A stretch of 13,108 nucleotides of DNA from JANYIP01 sp031394045 (GTDB lineage: Bacteria > Actinomycetota > Actinomycetes > Prado026): NCBI GenBank assembly GCA_031394045.1, contig JANMWN010000149.1, forward strand, positions 1-13,108, written 5' to 3'. The notes under the pieces are model-generated. The model was given only the letters and a program-made list of their open reading frames with translations, was not told the origin of the DNA and searched no databases. The translations under genes were made by a program, and so were the position numbers. Shown here one piece after another: positions 1-6,996 of the stretch. Numbering within the stretch: the first letter of the stretch is position 1; the number at the start of each line of letters is the position of its first letter.

Positions 1-3
1 AGC

Positions 4-870
4 TCAGAACAGGACAGTGGCGAACGTACCGACTCGGGAGAAGCCGACCCGGGCGTACGTGGCGAGCGCCGGGGCGTTGAAGTCGTTGACGTAGAGCGAG
101 ACGACGGGAGCCACCTCGTCGAGGCACAGCTTGACGACCGCGGCCATCCCGGCGGCACCAAGACCCTGCCCGCGTCGGCTCGGCGCGACCCAGACCCCCT
201 GGACCTGGCAGGCCTCGGCCGTGACGGCGCCCACCTCGGCCTTGAAGACCACCTCGCCGTCCTCGATCCGGGCGAACGCCCGGCCGGAGGTGACAAGCTC
301 GGCAACGCGCGAACGGTAGATGCCGCCGTCGCCGACCAGCGGTGAGACTCCGACCTCTTCGGTGAACATGGCGACGCAGGCCGGCATCACGACGTCGATC
401 TCGTCGACGCGGACCCTGCGGACGGCTGGGTCGGCGGCCACCATCGGCGGGCAGCCGGTGGCCATCAGGGGCTGCGCGGACCGGACCTCTCGTGGCGAGC
501 CCCACGACGGCTCCAATAGCTGCCAGAGCGCGAGTACCTCGACGGCCGGTCCCACCACCGAGGAGCAGCGGCGGCCCTGCCGGCGGGCGCGCTCGGCGAA
601 GGCCTTGATCGCCTCGGAGCTCGCCTCGACCGGGACCAGGTTGGCCCCGGCGTAGCAGAGCGACTCGATCCGGCCGTCGACGACCCAGCCCCACAGCTCG
701 CCACCCAGGCGCCACGGATCGAACCCGGCGCCGCGAACGCGGGCGGTCACGAACACGTGTGCGACCGGGTCTCGGGCCAGCAACTCGGCGACCTCGTCCC
801 GGTCGCGGGCGTCGAGCACCCGCAGAGCCGCGGTACGCAGCATGGGTCCGGACGACGAGAGGATGGACAT
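4..870 (-). CDS. DUF4081/GNAT-family N-acetyltransferase downstream of ispG
   Basis: A 288-residue protein with a GNAT fold in its C-terminal half. The acetyl-CoA-binding motif A is visible as SRRGQGLGAAG at about residues 231-241, after the beta strand VQGVWVAP. The motif B region is VNDFNAPALATYARVGF at about 261-277. The N-terminal half (about 15-125) resembles the DUF4081 domain that precedes GNAT in actinobacterial proteins. The acceptor substrate is unknown. It is the last gene of the mmpL-dxr-rip1-ispG string, 23 nt after ispG, and matches the position of M. tuberculosis Rv2867c. The ATG at 870 has only a weak ribosome site (TAGGG, a few bases upstream). An internal ATG at 843 has none, so the longer start is kept. 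The stop codon lies at the very left edge of the window. The acetyltransferase call is firm from motifs; any link to isoprenoid or cell-wall metabolism is context only. Confidence 0.88.
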   Translation of the reverse strand: MSILSSSGPMLRTAALRVLDARDRDEVAELLARDPVAHVFVTARVRGAGFDPWRLGGELWGWVVDGRIESLCYAGANLVPVEASSEAIKAFAERARRQGRRCSSVVGPAVEVLALWQLLEPSWGSPREVRSAQPLMATGCPPMVAADPAVRRVRVDEIDVVMPACVAMFTEEVGVSPLVGDGGIYRSRVAELVTSGRAFARIEDGEVVFKAEVGAVTAEACQVQGVWVAPSRRGQGLGAAGMAAVVKLCLDEVAPVVSLYVNDFNAPALATYARVGFSRVGTFATVLF

Positions 871-893
871 CGCGCCCTATGGTGCCCTAGCCG

Positions 894-2060
894 CTAGCTG
901 ACGTCGACGGTAGCGCGCCCGGATTCGGCGCCGTCGTCCTTCATCTGCTCAGCCAGGCGCATGGCCTCCTCGATCAACGTCTCGACGATCATCGCCTCCG
1001 GCACGGTCTTGATGACCTCGCCGCGGACGAAGATCTGGCCCTTGCCGTTGCCGGAGGCCACGCCGAGGTCGGCCTCCCGAGCCTCGCCAGGACCGTTCAC
1101 CACGCAGCCCATGACCGCGACGCGCAGCGGGACGTCGAGGCCCTCGAGCCCGGCGGTCACCTGCTCGGCGAGGGTGTAGACGTCGACCTGGGCCCGCCCG
1201 CACGAGGGGCAGGAGACGATCTCGAGGCCGCGCTTGCGCAGGTTCAGCGACTCCAGGATCTGCAGCCCGACCTTGACCTCCTCGACCGGCGGCGCGGACA
1301 GCGAGACCCGGATCGTGTCGCCGATTCCCTCGGACAGCAACGCTCCGAACGCGACCGCGGACTTGATCGTGCCCTGGAAGGTCGGTCCGGCCTCGGTGAC
1401 CCCCAGGTGCAGCGGGTAGTCGCACGCCGCCGAGAGCTGGCGGTAGGCCTGGATCATCACCACCGGGTCGTGGTGCTTGACCGAGATCTTGATGTCGCGG
1501 AAGCCGAACTCCTCGAACAACGAGCACTCCCACAGTGCCGACTCGACCAGCGCCTCGGGGGTCGCCTTGCCGTACTTGGCGAGCAGCCGAGGGTCGAGCG
1601 AGCCGGCGTTGACCCCGATCCGGATGGGTACCCCCGCATCGGCCGCGGCCTTGGCGATCTCGCCCACCTTGTCGTCGAAGGCCTTGATGTTGCCGGGGTT
1701 CACGCGTACGCCGGCACAGCCCGCGTCGATCGCGGCGAAGACGTACTTGGGCTGGAAGTGGATGTCGGCGATCACCGGGATGTCGGACTTCCTGGCGATG
1801 GCCGGCAGTGCGTCGGCGTCGTCCTGGCTGGGTACGGCCACGCGTACGACCTGGCAGCCGGAGGCGGTCAGCTCGGCGATCTGCTGCAGCGTCGCGTTGA
1901 CGTCGGCAGTCAGCGTCGTGGCCATCGACTGGACCGAGATCGGTGCGTCCCCGCCGATCTCGACGGGGTGATGGGGGTGCCGGAGGACGACCTTGCGGGT
2001 CAGCCGGCGCTTGGCGAGCGGCTCCAGCGGGAGCTCGGGCATCCCCAGGTTGATCGTCAT
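894..2060 (-). CDS. ispG: 4-hydroxy-3-methylbut-2-en-1-yl diphosphate synthase (IspG/GcpE)
   Basis: A 388-residue cytosolic iron-sulfur enzyme. It reductively converts 2-C-methyl-erythritol 2,4-cyclodiphosphate to HMBPP, the penultimate step of the MEP isoprenoid pathway. The N-terminal TIM-barrel part carries the typical PVIADIHF segment (about 95-102) and GVRVNPGNI (about 117-125). The C-terminal [4Fe-4S] domain has the expected ligands: Cys284 and Cys287 in SCPSCGR, Cys319 in MGCVVNGPGE, and Glu326 as the unusual fourth ligand. Length is standard for the short bacterial form without the plant insertion. The ATG at 2060 has a purine-rich GAGGGAA about 6 nt upstream. The gene sits 21 nt after the M50 protease and 23 nt before the GNAT gene, consistent with one transcript. 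All key residues are intact. Confidence 0.98.
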   Translation of the reverse strand: MTINLGMPELPLEPLAKRRLTRKVVLRHPHHPVEIGGDAPISVQSMATTLTADVNATLQQIAELTASGCQVVRVAVPSQDDADALPAIARKSDIPVIADIHFQPKYVFAAIDAGCAGVRVNPGNIKAFDDKVGEIAKAAADAGVPIRIGVNAGSLDPRLLAKYGKATPEALVESALWECSLFEEFGFRDIKISVKHHDPVVMIQAYRQLSAACDYPLHLGVTEAGPTFQGTIKSAVAFGALLSEGIGDTIRVSLSAPPVEEVKVGLQILESLNLRKRGLEIVSCPSCGRAQVDVYTLAEQVTAGLEGLDVPLRVAVMGCVVNGPGEAREADLGVASGNGKGQIFVRGEVIKTVPEAMIVETLIEEAMRLAEQMKDDGAESGRATVDVS

Positions 2061-2081
2061 CAGGTTCCCTCGGTGGAGCGG

Positions 2082-3329
2082 CTAGAGCTGGACGGGCTTG
2101 AGGATGTCTGCTGCCACCAGCAGGACAGTCATCGCCACGAAGGCGAGGAACACGACGTAGACCAGCGGCAGCAGCTTGTTCATGTCGGGGCGCGGCGGCT
2201 CTGGCTGACCCCGCCGCCGGAAGATCGCCGCCCGGGCCCGCTCGTACGCGAGCACCGCGACGTGGCCACCGTCCAGCGGCAGCAGCGGCAGCATGTTGAA
2301 CACGCCTACGGAGATGTTGAAGCCCGCCAGCAGCGCCAGGATCGTGGCGATCCGCCCCTCCGCCGAGAGCTCTCCGGACTGCGCGATCTGGCCGCCGATC
2401 CGGGAGATCCCGACCACGCTGATCAGCCCGTTCGGGTCGCGCTCGGCGTTGCCGAGGAGCACCTGCGTCACCTGGACCAGCTTGGCGGGCAGCGAGAGGA
2501 TGACGGTGACCGAGCCGGTGATCGTCTGCCACGTCATGGACAGCGAGGTACCGAGGGCGGACACGGGTCCCTGCCGCACCTGGGTGACGGCGACCGGGGC
2601 GGCGGCGACCCCGAGGGCGCCGACGGTGACCTGCTTGCTCGGGTCGGCCAGGTCGCCGCGTACGACCGAGACCGGCGTCATGGTCTTGGTCAGCGTGGTC
2701 CCTGCGCGGTCCACCACCAGGGTGACCTCGGTGCCGGGCTTGGCCCTGATGGCATTGGTGAGGTCCGACCACTGCGTCACGGGCTTGCCGTCGATCGAGA
2801 GGATCTTGTCGCCGGCCTGGAGGCCAGCGGCGAGCGCAGGCGACGGCGGGTCGGTCTTGACGCAAGGAGCGCTGACCACGGCGGGTACGCAGGGCAGGAC
2901 GGTGCCGAGCTCGTTGCCGGGCGTACCTGCCACGGGGTTGCCGAAGGCGAAGATCGCCAGCCAGAACAGGACGATCCCGAGGACCAGGTGCATGAAGGAG
3001 CCGGCCGACAGGGTCACCGCGCGCTGCCACGCGGGCTTGCGGTAGAACGCCCGCTCCTCGTCCTCGGGGGCGATCGTCTCGAGGTCGGTCATACCCACGA
3101 TCTTGACGTAGCCACCGGCCGGGATGCCCTTGATGCCGTACTCGGTCTCACCACGCCGGAACGACCACAGCTTGGGGCCGAAGCCGACGAAGAACTCGGT
3201 CACCTTGGCGCCGAAGTGCTTGGCACTGACCATGTGTCCAGCCTCGTGGATCATCACCGACACCAGGATGCCGACGACGAACACGACGATCCCGAGCCAG
3301 CCGACCGCACTGAGTCCCTGTCCGCTCAC
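2082..3329 (-). CDS. rip1: M50 site-2 intramembrane metalloprotease (Rip1/RseP family)
   Basis: A 415-residue membrane zinc protease. The first membrane segment (about 10-30) contains the zinc-binding HEAGH (His28, Glu29, His32). The third ligand is in NMLPLLPLDGGH (Asn345, Asp353), inside the second catalytic membrane region. A PDZ domain lies between them (about 140-230, with GLQAGDKILSIDG at 169-181). Further hydrophobic segments lie at about 107-130 and 387-407. Proteins of this family cut transmembrane anti-sigma factors after a first periplasmic cleavage; M. tuberculosis Rip1 (Rv2869c) occupies the same place between dxr and ispG. The GTG start at 3329 overlaps the dxr stop in a GTGA arrangement, implying translational coupling. 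The family and catalytic competence are clear. The actual substrates cannot be read from the sequence. The symbol follows the mycobacterial orthologue by synteny; rseP would also be acceptable. Confidence 0.96.
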   Translation of the reverse strand: MSGQGLSAVGWLGIVVFVVGILVSVMIHEAGHMVSAKHFGAKVTEFFVGFGPKLWSFRRGETEYGIKGIPAGGYVKIVGMTDLETIAPEDEERAFYRKPAWQRAVTLSAGSFMHLVLGIVLFWLAIFAFGNPVAGTPGNELGTVLPCVPAVVSAPCVKTDPPSPALAAGLQAGDKILSIDGKPVTQWSDLTNAIRAKPGTEVTLVVDRAGTTLTKTMTPVSVVRGDLADPSKQVTVGALGVAAAPVAVTQVRQGPVSALGTSLSMTWQTITGSVTVILSLPAKLVQVTQVLLGNAERDPNGLISVVGISRIGGQIAQSGELSAEGRIATILALLAGFNISVGVFNMLPLLPLDGGHVAVLAYERARAAIFRRRGQPEPPRPDMNKLLPLVYVVFLAFVAMTVLLVAADILKPVQL

Positions 3330-4591
3330 GCTTGCGTCCCTGCCCTTTCGTCGATCATCGATGCGGCCCGGGCGCGAGCCCAGGCATCCGCAGCGAGCAC
3401 GTCCTCCAGCCCAAGGGGCTGAACGGGCGCCCCGAGGCCCTCACGGAGGACCTCACTCAGAACCTCGGCCACCGTGTCGACGATCTGCAGGAAAGGCAGT
3501 CGACCGTCGAGGAATGCCGCGACGCACTCCTCGTTGGCCCCGTTGTAGACCGCGGGCGCGGTGCCGCCCCGCAGCCCGGCCGCGCGGGCCAGGCGTACCG
3601 ACGGGAAGGCGTGCTCGTCCAGCGGCGCGAACTCCCAGGTCGAGGCCTGCGACCAGTCGCACGACGGCGCAGCGCCCGGCACCCGGTCGGGCCAGCCGAG
3701 AGCGAGCGCGATCGGCAGCCGCATGTCGGGGGGCGAGGCCTGCGCCAGCGTCGAGCCGTCCACGAACTCGACCATCGAGTGCACGACCGACTGGGGATGC
3801 ACCACCACGTCGATCCGGTCGAACGGCAGGTCGAAGAGCAGGTGCGCCTCGATCAGCTCGAGCCCCTTGTTGACCAAGGTGGCGCTGTTGATCGTGACCA
3901 ACGGGCCCATGTTCCAGGTGGGGTGGGCCAGTGCCTGGGCGGGGGTCACCTCGCCCAGCTCGTCGCGGGTACGGCCGCGGAACGGGCCGCCGGAGGCCGT
4001 GAGCACGAGCCGGCTGACCTCGTCGGCGCGGCCGCCGCGCAGGCACTGGGCCAGCGCCGAGTGCTCGGAGTCGACGGGGACGATCTGCCCTGGCTTGGCC
4101 CGCGCCTTGACCAGCGGGCCGCCGATGATCAACGACTCCTTGTTGGCCAGCGCCAGGGATCGGCCGGCGTCGAGCGCGGCCAGGGTGGGTGAGAGGCCGG
4201 CGGCGCCCGGCATCGCGTTCAGCACCACGTCGCAGGCCCAGCCGGCCAGCTCGAGGGCCGCGTCGGTGCCGACGAAGACCTTGGGCAGCTGGACCGAACC
4301 CTGCTCCCAGCCGTGCGCGGTGGCGGCGGCGTACAGCGCGTTCTGCAGCTCGCGAGCTGCGGTGGCCCGGCCGATCCCGACGGCCTCGACCCCGAGCTCG
4401 AGCGCCTGCTCGGCCAGCAGCTGGACCGACTCCGGGGTGCTGCCTGCCGCAGCGATGCCCACCACCCGGAACCGGTCGCCCGCCGCGCGCACGACGTCGA
4501 GAGCCTGGGTGCCGACCGAACCGGTCGACCCCAGGACCACGACGGACCGGGTCGCCGCATTCAGCGACCCAGGGCCGCGCGGGGAGCTCAC
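3326..4591 (-). CDS. dxr: 1-deoxy-D-xylulose 5-phosphate reductoisomerase
   Basis: A 421-residue cytosolic enzyme that rearranges and reduces DXP to MEP with NADPH, the committed step of the MEP pathway and the target of fosmidomycin. The NADPH-binding GSTGSVG is at 21-27 and ALANKESLI at 147-155. The metal and substrate site shows Asp174-Ser175-Glu176 (VDSEH), the flexible-loop region AHPTWNMG at 222-229 and NKGLE (Asn241, Lys242, Glu245). HPQS is at 265-268. It starts with GTG at 4591, overlapping the mmpL TGA by 4 nt (GTGA). It ends by overlapping the protease start in the same way. A short N-terminal extension of about 15 residues before the Rossmann strand is common in actinobacterial Dxr. 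Every expected active-site motif is intact, so the call is secure. Confidence 0.98.
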   Translation of the reverse strand: MSSPRGPGSLNAATRSVVVLGSTGSVGTQALDVVRAAGDRFRVVGIAAAGSTPESVQLLAEQALELGVEAVGIGRATAARELQNALYAAATAHGWEQGSVQLPKVFVGTDAALELAGWACDVVLNAMPGAAGLSPTLAALDAGRSLALANKESLIIGGPLVKARAKPGQIVPVDSEHSALAQCLRGGRADEVSRLVLTASGGPFRGRTRDELGEVTPAQALAHPTWNMGPLVTINSATLVNKGLELIEAHLLFDLPFDRIDVVVHPQSVVHSMVEFVDGSTLAQASPPDMRLPIALALGWPDRVPGAAPSCDWSQASTWEFAPLDEHAFPSVRLARAAGLRGGTAPAVYNGANEECVAAFLDGRLPFLQIVDTVAEVLSEVLREGLGAPVQPLGLEDVLAADAWARARAASMIDERAGTQA

Positions 4592-6840
4592 CCCTCCATT
4601 GTCACGTACGTACGGTCCGGTCGCCCCGTGGCGGGCCGGTCAGGCGTGTGCGCCTGGTCACCTGCGCCCTCGCGGAGCCCGAACCGCTCGTAGACCCGCA
4701 GGAGCGGCGCCGGCGCCCACCAGTTGAAGCGGCCGAGCAGGCGCATCGTGGCCGGTACGAGCAGCGCGCGCACTACGGTCGCGTCCACCAGGATCGCCAG
4801 GGCGACACCCACACCGATCATCTTGATGAAGGTCACCCCCGAGGTGGCGAAGGCCCCGATCACCACGATCAGCAGGGCGGCCGCGCTGGTGATGATCCGC
4901 CCGGTCCGCTGGAGCCCCAGCGCGACCGATCGAGTGTTGTCCTGCGTGCGGTCCCACTCCTCGCGGATCCGGGAGAGCAGGAACACCTCGTAGTCCATCG
5001 CCAGGCCGAAGGCGATCGCGAACATCAGCACCGGTTGGGTGGCCTCGATCGACCCCACCGAGGTGAAGTTCAGCAGCCCGGACAGGTGCCCGTCCTGGAA
5101 GATCCAGACCACGGCGCCGAACGATGCGGACAGGCTGAGCATGTTCATCAGCACCGCCTTGAAGGGCAGCACGACCGACCCGAAGGCCAGGAAGAGCAGC
5201 ACGACCATGCCGCCGACGATCCACAGTGCGGCCCACGGCAGGGTGCGGCCGATCGCTGCCAGGGTGTCGGCGTTCTGCGCACTGAACCCACCGACGAGCA
5301 CCTGCGCACCGGGCGGGTCCTGGACGTCGCGGACCGCTGCCACCAGCGCGCGACCGTCCGCCGAGACCGGGTCGGCCGTGTACGTCAGCGAGACCCTTGC
5401 CGTGTCGCCCGCCGAGCCGGTCACTGCGGCGCCGGTCACCCCCGGGACGGCCTTCAGGCGCTCGGTGTACGCCGTGAGATCAGCGGCGGCCTCCGTCACG
5501 GGGCGGTCGAATGTGACGACCGCATCGATCGGCCGGGTGCCGGAGGCCGGGAACTGCGCGTCCAGCGTCTCGCCGGCCACCCGCGCCTCGGCGCCGACCG
5601 GCAGGGCCCGGTGGTCGGGGCTCCCCCACTCGACCCGAAGGAAGGGCAGCCCCATGAAGAGCAGGACCGCGGTGATGCCGACCACGTACAGGACCGGGCG
5701 CTTCATCACCGAGGTCGCGATGCGGTACCAGGCACCGTGCCCCGCCACCACGTCGGTCTCGGCTGCCCCGTCCATCCCCTCGGCGGCCGAGGGCGTCCGC
5801 CGCAGGAAGCCGGGAACCCGGACCCGCAGCGAGTTCACCTTGGGGCCGAGGACGGCGAGCAGCGCGGGCAAGACCGTCAGCGCGCCGGTCATGGCGACGA
5901 GGACCGCCGCGACCCCGCCGTACCCCATGGATCGAAGGAACGTCAGGTCGAAGAGCATCAGGGCCGACAGCGCGAGGGCGACGGTCAGGCCCGAGAACAG
6001 CACCGTGCGACCAGCCGTACGCATCGTGGCCACCAGGGCAGCTTGGACCGCCTCGCGCTCGCCTCCGCGGGCGGCCAGCTCCTCGCGGAACCGACTGACC
6101 ACGAAGAGGCCGTAATCGATGGCCAGGCCCAGGCCCAGCATCGTCACGATGTTGATGGCGAAGACCGAGACGTCGGTGAAGATCGAGATCACCCGCAGCG
6201 CGGTGAAAGCGCCGAGGATCGCGAGGCCGCCGATGGCCAGCGGCAGGCTGGCCGCCGCGAGGCCGCCGAACACCAGTACCAGCAGGACGATCAGGATCGG
6301 GGTCGAGATGCTCTCGGCCGTGCCGATGTCCTTGGTCACCTGCGCGGTGATGTCCTCGTTGATCGGGACGGCGCCTCCGCGCAGCGTGGTCAGGCCGGGC
6401 GCGGACAGCTGGCCCTTGATCTGGTCGTACGAGTCCTGCCGGGCGCCGTCCGAGGCACCGACCAGCTGCAGGACGACGAAGGTGGAGTGCCGGTCGGCGC
6501 TGACCATCGCCGGGTCCTGCTTGGCAGTGATGATGCGCGCGACGTACGCCTTGGGCAGCGCCTCGAGGGTCGTGGTGACCGCGCTCTGGAACGACTGGTC
6601 GTCGACGGTGCGGTCGGCGCTGCTGTAGATCACGACGACGTCGGCGGCGTCACGGCCGAACGCCTGCTCGGCGGCGACCTGTGCCTTGGCGCTCTCGCTC
6701 TGCGGGTCGTCGAAGCCACCACTGGCCAGTCGCCCGAACACCGTCGTGCCCCAGACGACGGCGACCACGACGAAGAGCCCGGCCGCTGCGAGCACCCAGC
6801 GGCGCCGCGTGTACGTCAGATGTCCCAGCCGTTCCAGCAT
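4588..6840 (-). CDS. MMPL-family (RND superfamily) transporter
   Basis: A 750-residue inner-membrane exporter with two repeated halves. Each half has one membrane helix (about 15-36 and 382-400), a large extracytoplasmic loop, then a cluster of helices (about 180-330 and 535-695). The proton-relay Asp-Tyr pairs of MmpL proteins are present in both halves: Asp242-Tyr243 (GLAIDYGLFVVSRFREE) and Asp616-Tyr617 (GLAMDYEVFLLSRIREE). MMPL proteins export lipids, siderophores or drugs using the proton gradient; the cargo here is not predictable. The ATG at 6840 has a good ribosome site (AGGAG, 8 nt away). Its TGA overlaps the GTG of dxr, so it heads the MEP-gene operon. A TetR regulator lies divergently 156 bp away, a usual arrangement for efflux systems. 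The polar tail after residue 705 is short and lacks the long coiled extension of some mycobacterial MmpL proteins. Confidence 0.95.
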   Translation of the reverse strand: MLERLGHLTYTRRRWVLAAAGLFVVVAVVWGTTVFGRLASGGFDDPQSESAKAQVAAEQAFGRDAADVVVIYSSADRTVDDQSFQSAVTTTLEALPKAYVARIITAKQDPAMVSADRHSTFVVLQLVGASDGARQDSYDQIKGQLSAPGLTTLRGGAVPINEDITAQVTKDIGTAESISTPILIVLLVLVFGGLAAASLPLAIGGLAILGAFTALRVISIFTDVSVFAINIVTMLGLGLAIDYGLFVVSRFREELAARGGEREAVQAALVATMRTAGRTVLFSGLTVALALSALMLFDLTFLRSMGYGGVAAVLVAMTGALTVLPALLAVLGPKVNSLRVRVPGFLRRTPSAAEGMDGAAETDVVAGHGAWYRIATSVMKRPVLYVVGITAVLLFMGLPFLRVEWGSPDHRALPVGAEARVAGETLDAQFPASGTRPIDAVVTFDRPVTEAAADLTAYTERLKAVPGVTGAAVTGSAGDTARVSLTYTADPVSADGRALVAAVRDVQDPPGAQVLVGGFSAQNADTLAAIGRTLPWAALWIVGGMVVLLFLAFGSVVLPFKAVLMNMLSLSASFGAVVWIFQDGHLSGLLNFTSVGSIEATQPVLMFAIAFGLAMDYEVFLLSRIREEWDRTQDNTRSVALGLQRTGRIITSAAALLIVVIGAFATSGVTFIKMIGVGVALAILVDATVVRALLVPATMRLLGRFNWWAPAPLLRVYERFGLREGAGDQAHTPDRPATGRPDRTYVTMEG

Positions 6841-6909
6841 GTCCTGCTCCTCGTGGGTTCGGGCCCGCTACTGTGAATCGCGATAAGCGGTGCACACTCT
6901 TGTGAACGA

Positions 6910-6926
6910 TGTTTACTTCGTGAACA
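6910..6926. promoter_or_regulatory. Candidate TetR operator (17-bp palindrome)
   Basis: TGTTTAC-TTC-GTGAACA is an inverted repeat with 7-bp arms around a 3-bp centre and a single mismatched pair. Two related half-sites flank it: GTGAAC at 6902-6907, which with GTTTAC also forms a 15-bp near-palindrome (6902-6916), and TGTTCAC at 6946-6952, a perfect inverse of GTGAACA at 6920-6926. The site overlaps the -35 of the tetR promoter and lies just downstream of the predicted mmpL start point. The size and symmetry are typical of TetR-dimer operators. Binding is inferred. Confidence 0.55.
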
Positions 6927-6940
6927 CGGCATACTATGCT
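6912..6940 (+). promoter_or_regulatory. Putative promoter for the tetR gene
   Basis: TTTACT at 6912-6917 (4 of 6 matches to TTGACA) lies 17 nt before TATGCT at 6935-6940 (4 of 6 matches to TATAAT). Transcription from about 6947 would leave a 50-nt leader. It overlaps the oppositely directed mmpL promoter almost completely, so a single repressor could shut both. Weaker match than the minus-strand promoter. Confidence 0.4.
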
Positions 6941-6962
6941 GACACTGTTCACCAGTTGTCAA
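6933..6962 (-). promoter_or_regulatory. Putative promoter for mmpL and downstream MEP operon
   Basis: On the minus strand a perfect TTGACA (6962 down to 6957) is followed after 18 nt by CATAGT (6938 down to 6933), which matches 4 of 6 positions of TATAAT. A start point near 6926 would give a leader of about 85 nt before the mmpL ATG. TAGTAT at 6936-6931 is an alternative -10 with a less favourable 20-nt spacer. It overlaps the candidate TetR sites, which fits repression by occlusion. Prediction from sequence only. Confidence 0.55.
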
Positions 6963-6996
6963 GTGGCACTTCCCGACCGAACCGGAGCGACCCGAG

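Larger units (their letters stand above)
6902..6955. repeat. Six phased 9-bp units (GYNNACNNN) in the tetR-mmpL control region
   Basis: Reading from 6902 in steps of nine gives gtgaacgat, gtttacttc, gtgaacacg, gcatactat, gctgacact and gttcaccag. All six have G at position 1, a pyrimidine at 2, A at 5 and C at 6. The run stops abruptly on both sides: the 9-mers starting at 6893 and 6956 do not fit. It spans both predicted promoters and contains the palindromic operator candidate. Confidence 0.5.

Noticed and set aside
949..3030. A 693-codon minus-strand frame overlapping ispG and the protease gene
   Set aside because: Arg/Gly/Ala-rich out-of-frame shadow crossing the boundary of two real genes; no domain.
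1407..3422. A 671-codon open frame on the plus strand antisense to ispG and the protease gene
   Set aside because: Composition is dominated by Arg, Gly, Asp, Val and His with no domain. It is a codon-position shadow of strongly supported genes on the other strand in high-GC DNA.
4189..6876. An 895-codon open frame on the plus strand antisense to mmpL
   Set aside because: Low-complexity Arg/Gly/His/Gln-rich translation with no recognisable motif, lying exactly across a convincing transporter gene. It is a high-GC antisense shadow.
6877..6884. ATCGCGAT 8-bp palindrome in the mmpL leader
   Set aside because: Short self-complementary octamers arise often by chance in GC-rich DNA, and it does not share the half-site pattern of the neighbouring operator candidates.
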